Of a stretch of DNA of 7,847 nt, positions 6,755 to 7,847 are shown piece after piece. The stretch is from the NCBI GenBank assembly GCA_015486095.1, contig WFSK01000112.1, positions 1 through 7,847 on the forward strand. Direction: 5' to 3'. Each line of letters begins with the position of its first letter. Positions within the stretch are counted from its first letter, which is position 1. Below the pieces are notes generated by a model that had not been told where the DNA came from, ran no database searches, and worked only from the letters and a program-made list of their open reading frames with translations. Made by a program: the position numbers and the translations under genes. The stretch comes from Thermotogae bacterium. GTDB taxonomy: Bacteria > Thermotogota > Thermotogae > B3-G13.

Positions 6755-7537
6755 TCAGAAGTTTACCAATAGTTGCATCAAGGTATCGTACATGTTACTG
6801 AATAATCTGGTGAAGTAATCTATCCAGAAAGGTATCAGGAGGAGAAACATGATCAATCCTAAACCCACTTTAAGGGGCAGGCCTACCATAAATACATTCA
6901 TTTGAGGGACGAGTCTCGATAATATACCCATTATAAAACTGACTAATAACAGGAACATTATTATTGGAAAACCGATCTCCATACCAACGACGAATACATC
7001 TCCTGTTCTTTTAACCAAAACGTTCACGAAATTCAGAGAAGTCGAAGATACAGTCGGAGGTATTACCCTAAAACTATTTATCAAAGCATTTATTAGGACG
7101 AGATCACCTCTTGTAACTATGAATACAAGCATAGCGAGATAAAAGGAAAATTGACTCAGGATAGATACCTGAGTTTGTGACTGGGGATCCATAACATTCA
7201 CCATGCCAAAGCCAATCTGTATACCATATACCTCTCCAGCGAATTGTACCCCCATGAAGATCAGGGTGGCTATGAAACCCATCGTTATACCGATGAGGAA
7301 ATTGAACATCAGGGAAACCAAGATCGATAACATTGGAGTGGAGATACCGATCGCATAATATGGGCTCAGTGTAGAATATACGATCACCGAGATGAAGAAA
7401 GCCAAACCAACTCTAACGCTCGCTGGAACAATACTCGCACCGAAAAGAGGAGAGAATACAAACATGCCTATAATTCTCGTGATTATAAGAGACCATAAAT
7501 ATATTCCCTCATGTACGAATTGCCATATGAATTCCAT
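6755..7537 (-). CDS. fliR: Flagellar biosynthesis protein FliR
   Basis: FliR joins FliP and FliQ in the gated pore of the flagellar type III export apparatus in the inner membrane. The 260 residues match the family's usual length, with about six hydrophobic segments (near 13-30, 40-58, 68-98, 127-143, 182-205 and 218-240). The conserved core runs from GEVYGIQIGFGMVNVMDPQS (101-120) through ILSQFSFYLAML (126-137) to RGDLVLINALINSF (143-156). The second signature, GILSRLVPQMNVFMVGLPLK (204-223), corresponds to the RxxPQ/GxPLK region of FliR/SctT proteins. The ATG at 7535-7537 is ten bases after the CCA end of tRNA-Ser, and GGA within that gap is the only visible ribosome binding sequence. fliP and fliQ are not next to it on the upstream side within the window, and flhB is separated from it by five other genes. 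Confidence 0.95.
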   Translation of the reverse strand: MEFIWQFVHEGIYLWSLIITRIIGMFVFSPLFGASIVPASVRVGLAFFISVIVYSTLSPYYAIGISTPMLSILVSLMFNFLIGITMGFIATLIFMGVQFAGEVYGIQIGFGMVNVMDPQSQTQVSILSQFSFYLAMLVFIVTRGDLVLINALINSFRVIPPTVSSTSLNFVNVLVKRTGDVFVVGMEIGFPIIMFLLLVSFIMGILSRLVPQMNVFMVGLPLKVGLGLIMFLLLIPFWIDYFTRLFSNMYDTLMQLLVNF

Positions 7538-7547
7538 TTCTCATTCC
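7538..7547 (-). promoter_or_regulatory. Ten-base tRNA-fliR junction carrying the fliR ribosome binding site
   Basis: The minus strand reads GGAATGAGAA between the tRNA CCA and the fliR ATG. The GGA/GAG bases are the only Shine-Dalgarno candidates outside the tRNA body. If the transcript is cut after CCA, this becomes the entire fliR 5' leader. Confidence 0.55.
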
Positions 7548-7636
7548 TGGCGGAGAGAGTGGGATTTGAACCCACGAGATGATTTACATCTACACGCTCT
7601 CCAGGCGTGCGCCTTCGACCTCTCGGCCATCTCTCC
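7548..7636 (-). tRNA. tRNA-Ser, anticodon GGA
   Basis: An 89-base class II tRNA with CCA encoded in the gene. The acceptor stem pairs GGAGAGA with TCTCTCC, with G as discriminator before CCA. The anticodon arm is CACGC / loop CTGGAGA / GCGTG, with the anticodon GGA at 7600-7602 reading UCC and UCU serine codons. The long variable arm contains AGATG pairing with CATCT, as required for tRNA-Ser. The T arm is GTGGG / TTCAAAT / CCCAC. The D arm contains TGGCCGAG and GGTCGAAGGC. All stems pair well, so the gene looks intact. It stands ten bases before fliR and has its own promoter-like element upstream. Confidence 0.97.
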
Positions 7637-7659
7637 ATAATAATAGATTTCTACTTTTT

Positions 7660-7671
7660 AATATTATACAC
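7660..7671 (-). promoter_or_regulatory. Putative promoter -10 region of tRNA-Ser (and probably fliR)
   Basis: GTGTATAATATT on the minus strand, with a perfect TATAAT at 7663-7668. The tRNA 5' end at 7636 would be about 20 bases downstream of the expected start near 7656, a normal leader for removal by RNase P. The -35 region is poor; the best candidate is TTGCTT, about 18 bases upstream. The 12 bases are identical to those at 6725-6736. Confidence 0.55.
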
Positions 7672-7680
7672 ATTTTACAA

Positions 7681-7847
7681 AGGGCAAAGCAAATCGTGGT
7701 GGTCTCTACCTCATGGGATCTGCTGTGGTATCTCGATATGCGAAGTGTTGTAAGTGGTTGTGAAACAAATCTATTGTTGTTTCGAGGCAGGTGCGAGTGT
7801 ACCCAATGCTTGATTTGGTTGGTTTTGCAGGATTATGATGTGTGATC
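7681..7847. other. G/T-rich stretch without a supported gene
   Basis: I find no recognisable gene, tRNA or terminator here. The plus strand is strongly biased to G and T; in the last 107 bases I count about 33 G against 12 C. A minus-strand frame is open from the edge to a TAG at 7706-7708 (46 codons, rich in His and Thr). It could be the tail of a gene beginning outside the window, but it matches nothing I know. A 7-bp hairpin (7762-7783) has no T-run after it. Confidence 0.5.

Noticed and set aside
7548..7636. tRNA-Ser as an integration (attachment) site for a mobile element
   Set aside because: No second copy of the tRNA 3' end and no integrase are seen, and fliR follows directly without foreign-looking sequence.
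7762..7783. Perfect 7-bp inverted repeat (GAAACAA / TTGTTTC, 8-base loop) as a terminator
   Set aside because: The stem is A/T-rich and weak, and neither strand has a T-run after it. I treat it as chance structure.
7579..7845. Plus-strand 88-codon open frame across the tRNA
   Set aside because: Its first part is the reverse complement of the tRNA-Ser gene, which cannot also plausibly be a protein start; the rest matches nothing known.
1..7847. CRISPR array, insertion sequence, toxin-antitoxin or phage defence genes
   Set aside because: No regularly spaced repeats, transposase motifs or paired small genes were found; the whole stretch from 1 to 7636 is accounted for by the listed genes.

Overview
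The window is one densely packed, single-strand block: a tRNA gene and seven protein genes, all on the minus strand, so transcription runs from high to low coordinates. The base composition is A+T-leaning (about 40% G+C by eye). Arginine is mostly AGA/AGG and isoleucine often ATA, starts include TTG and possibly GTG, and intergenic gaps are almost absent. This suits a thermophilic, flagellated bacterium with a streamlined genome. A member of the Thermotogota is the best guess, but it rests on style and gene content and not on a marker gene.

Layout in order of transcription. (1) 7681-7847 is a G/T-rich stretch with no gene I can support. (2) A promoter-like element with a TATAAT box at 7663-7668 precedes a complete tRNA-Ser(GGA) with encoded CCA (7548-7636). 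(3) Ten bases later comes fliR (6755-7537), a membrane subunit of the flagellar export gate. (4) A short gap carries a second copy of the same 12-base promoter-like motif and is followed by two major facilitator transporters (5495-6676 and 4222-5493). A class I SAM-dependent methyltransferase (3571-4221) starts directly on the second transporter's stop codon. (5) tsaE (3058-3558), the ATPase of bacterial t6A tRNA modification, is followed by lon (673-3051), an ATP-dependent protease with a TTG start. (6) The first 221 codons of flhB (1-663), the flagellar export switch protein, run off the left edge.

The genes look like a read-through operon: from the second transporter to flhB the gaps are 0 to 12 bases, with Shine-Dalgarno sequences lying over the upstream stop codons, and I see no hairpin-plus-T-run terminator. 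The functions are mixed. fliR and flhB belong to one machine and are usually neighbours, yet here five genes for transport, methylation, tRNA modification and proteolysis lie between them. A tRNA sits so close to fliR that tRNA 3' processing would define the 5' end of the fliR message.

I found no CRISPR array, transposon, toxin-antitoxin pair or defence system. The most unusual features are organisational: the tRNA-fliR junction, the split flagellar pair, and a tightly coupled transporter-transporter-methyltransferase module of unknown substrate.
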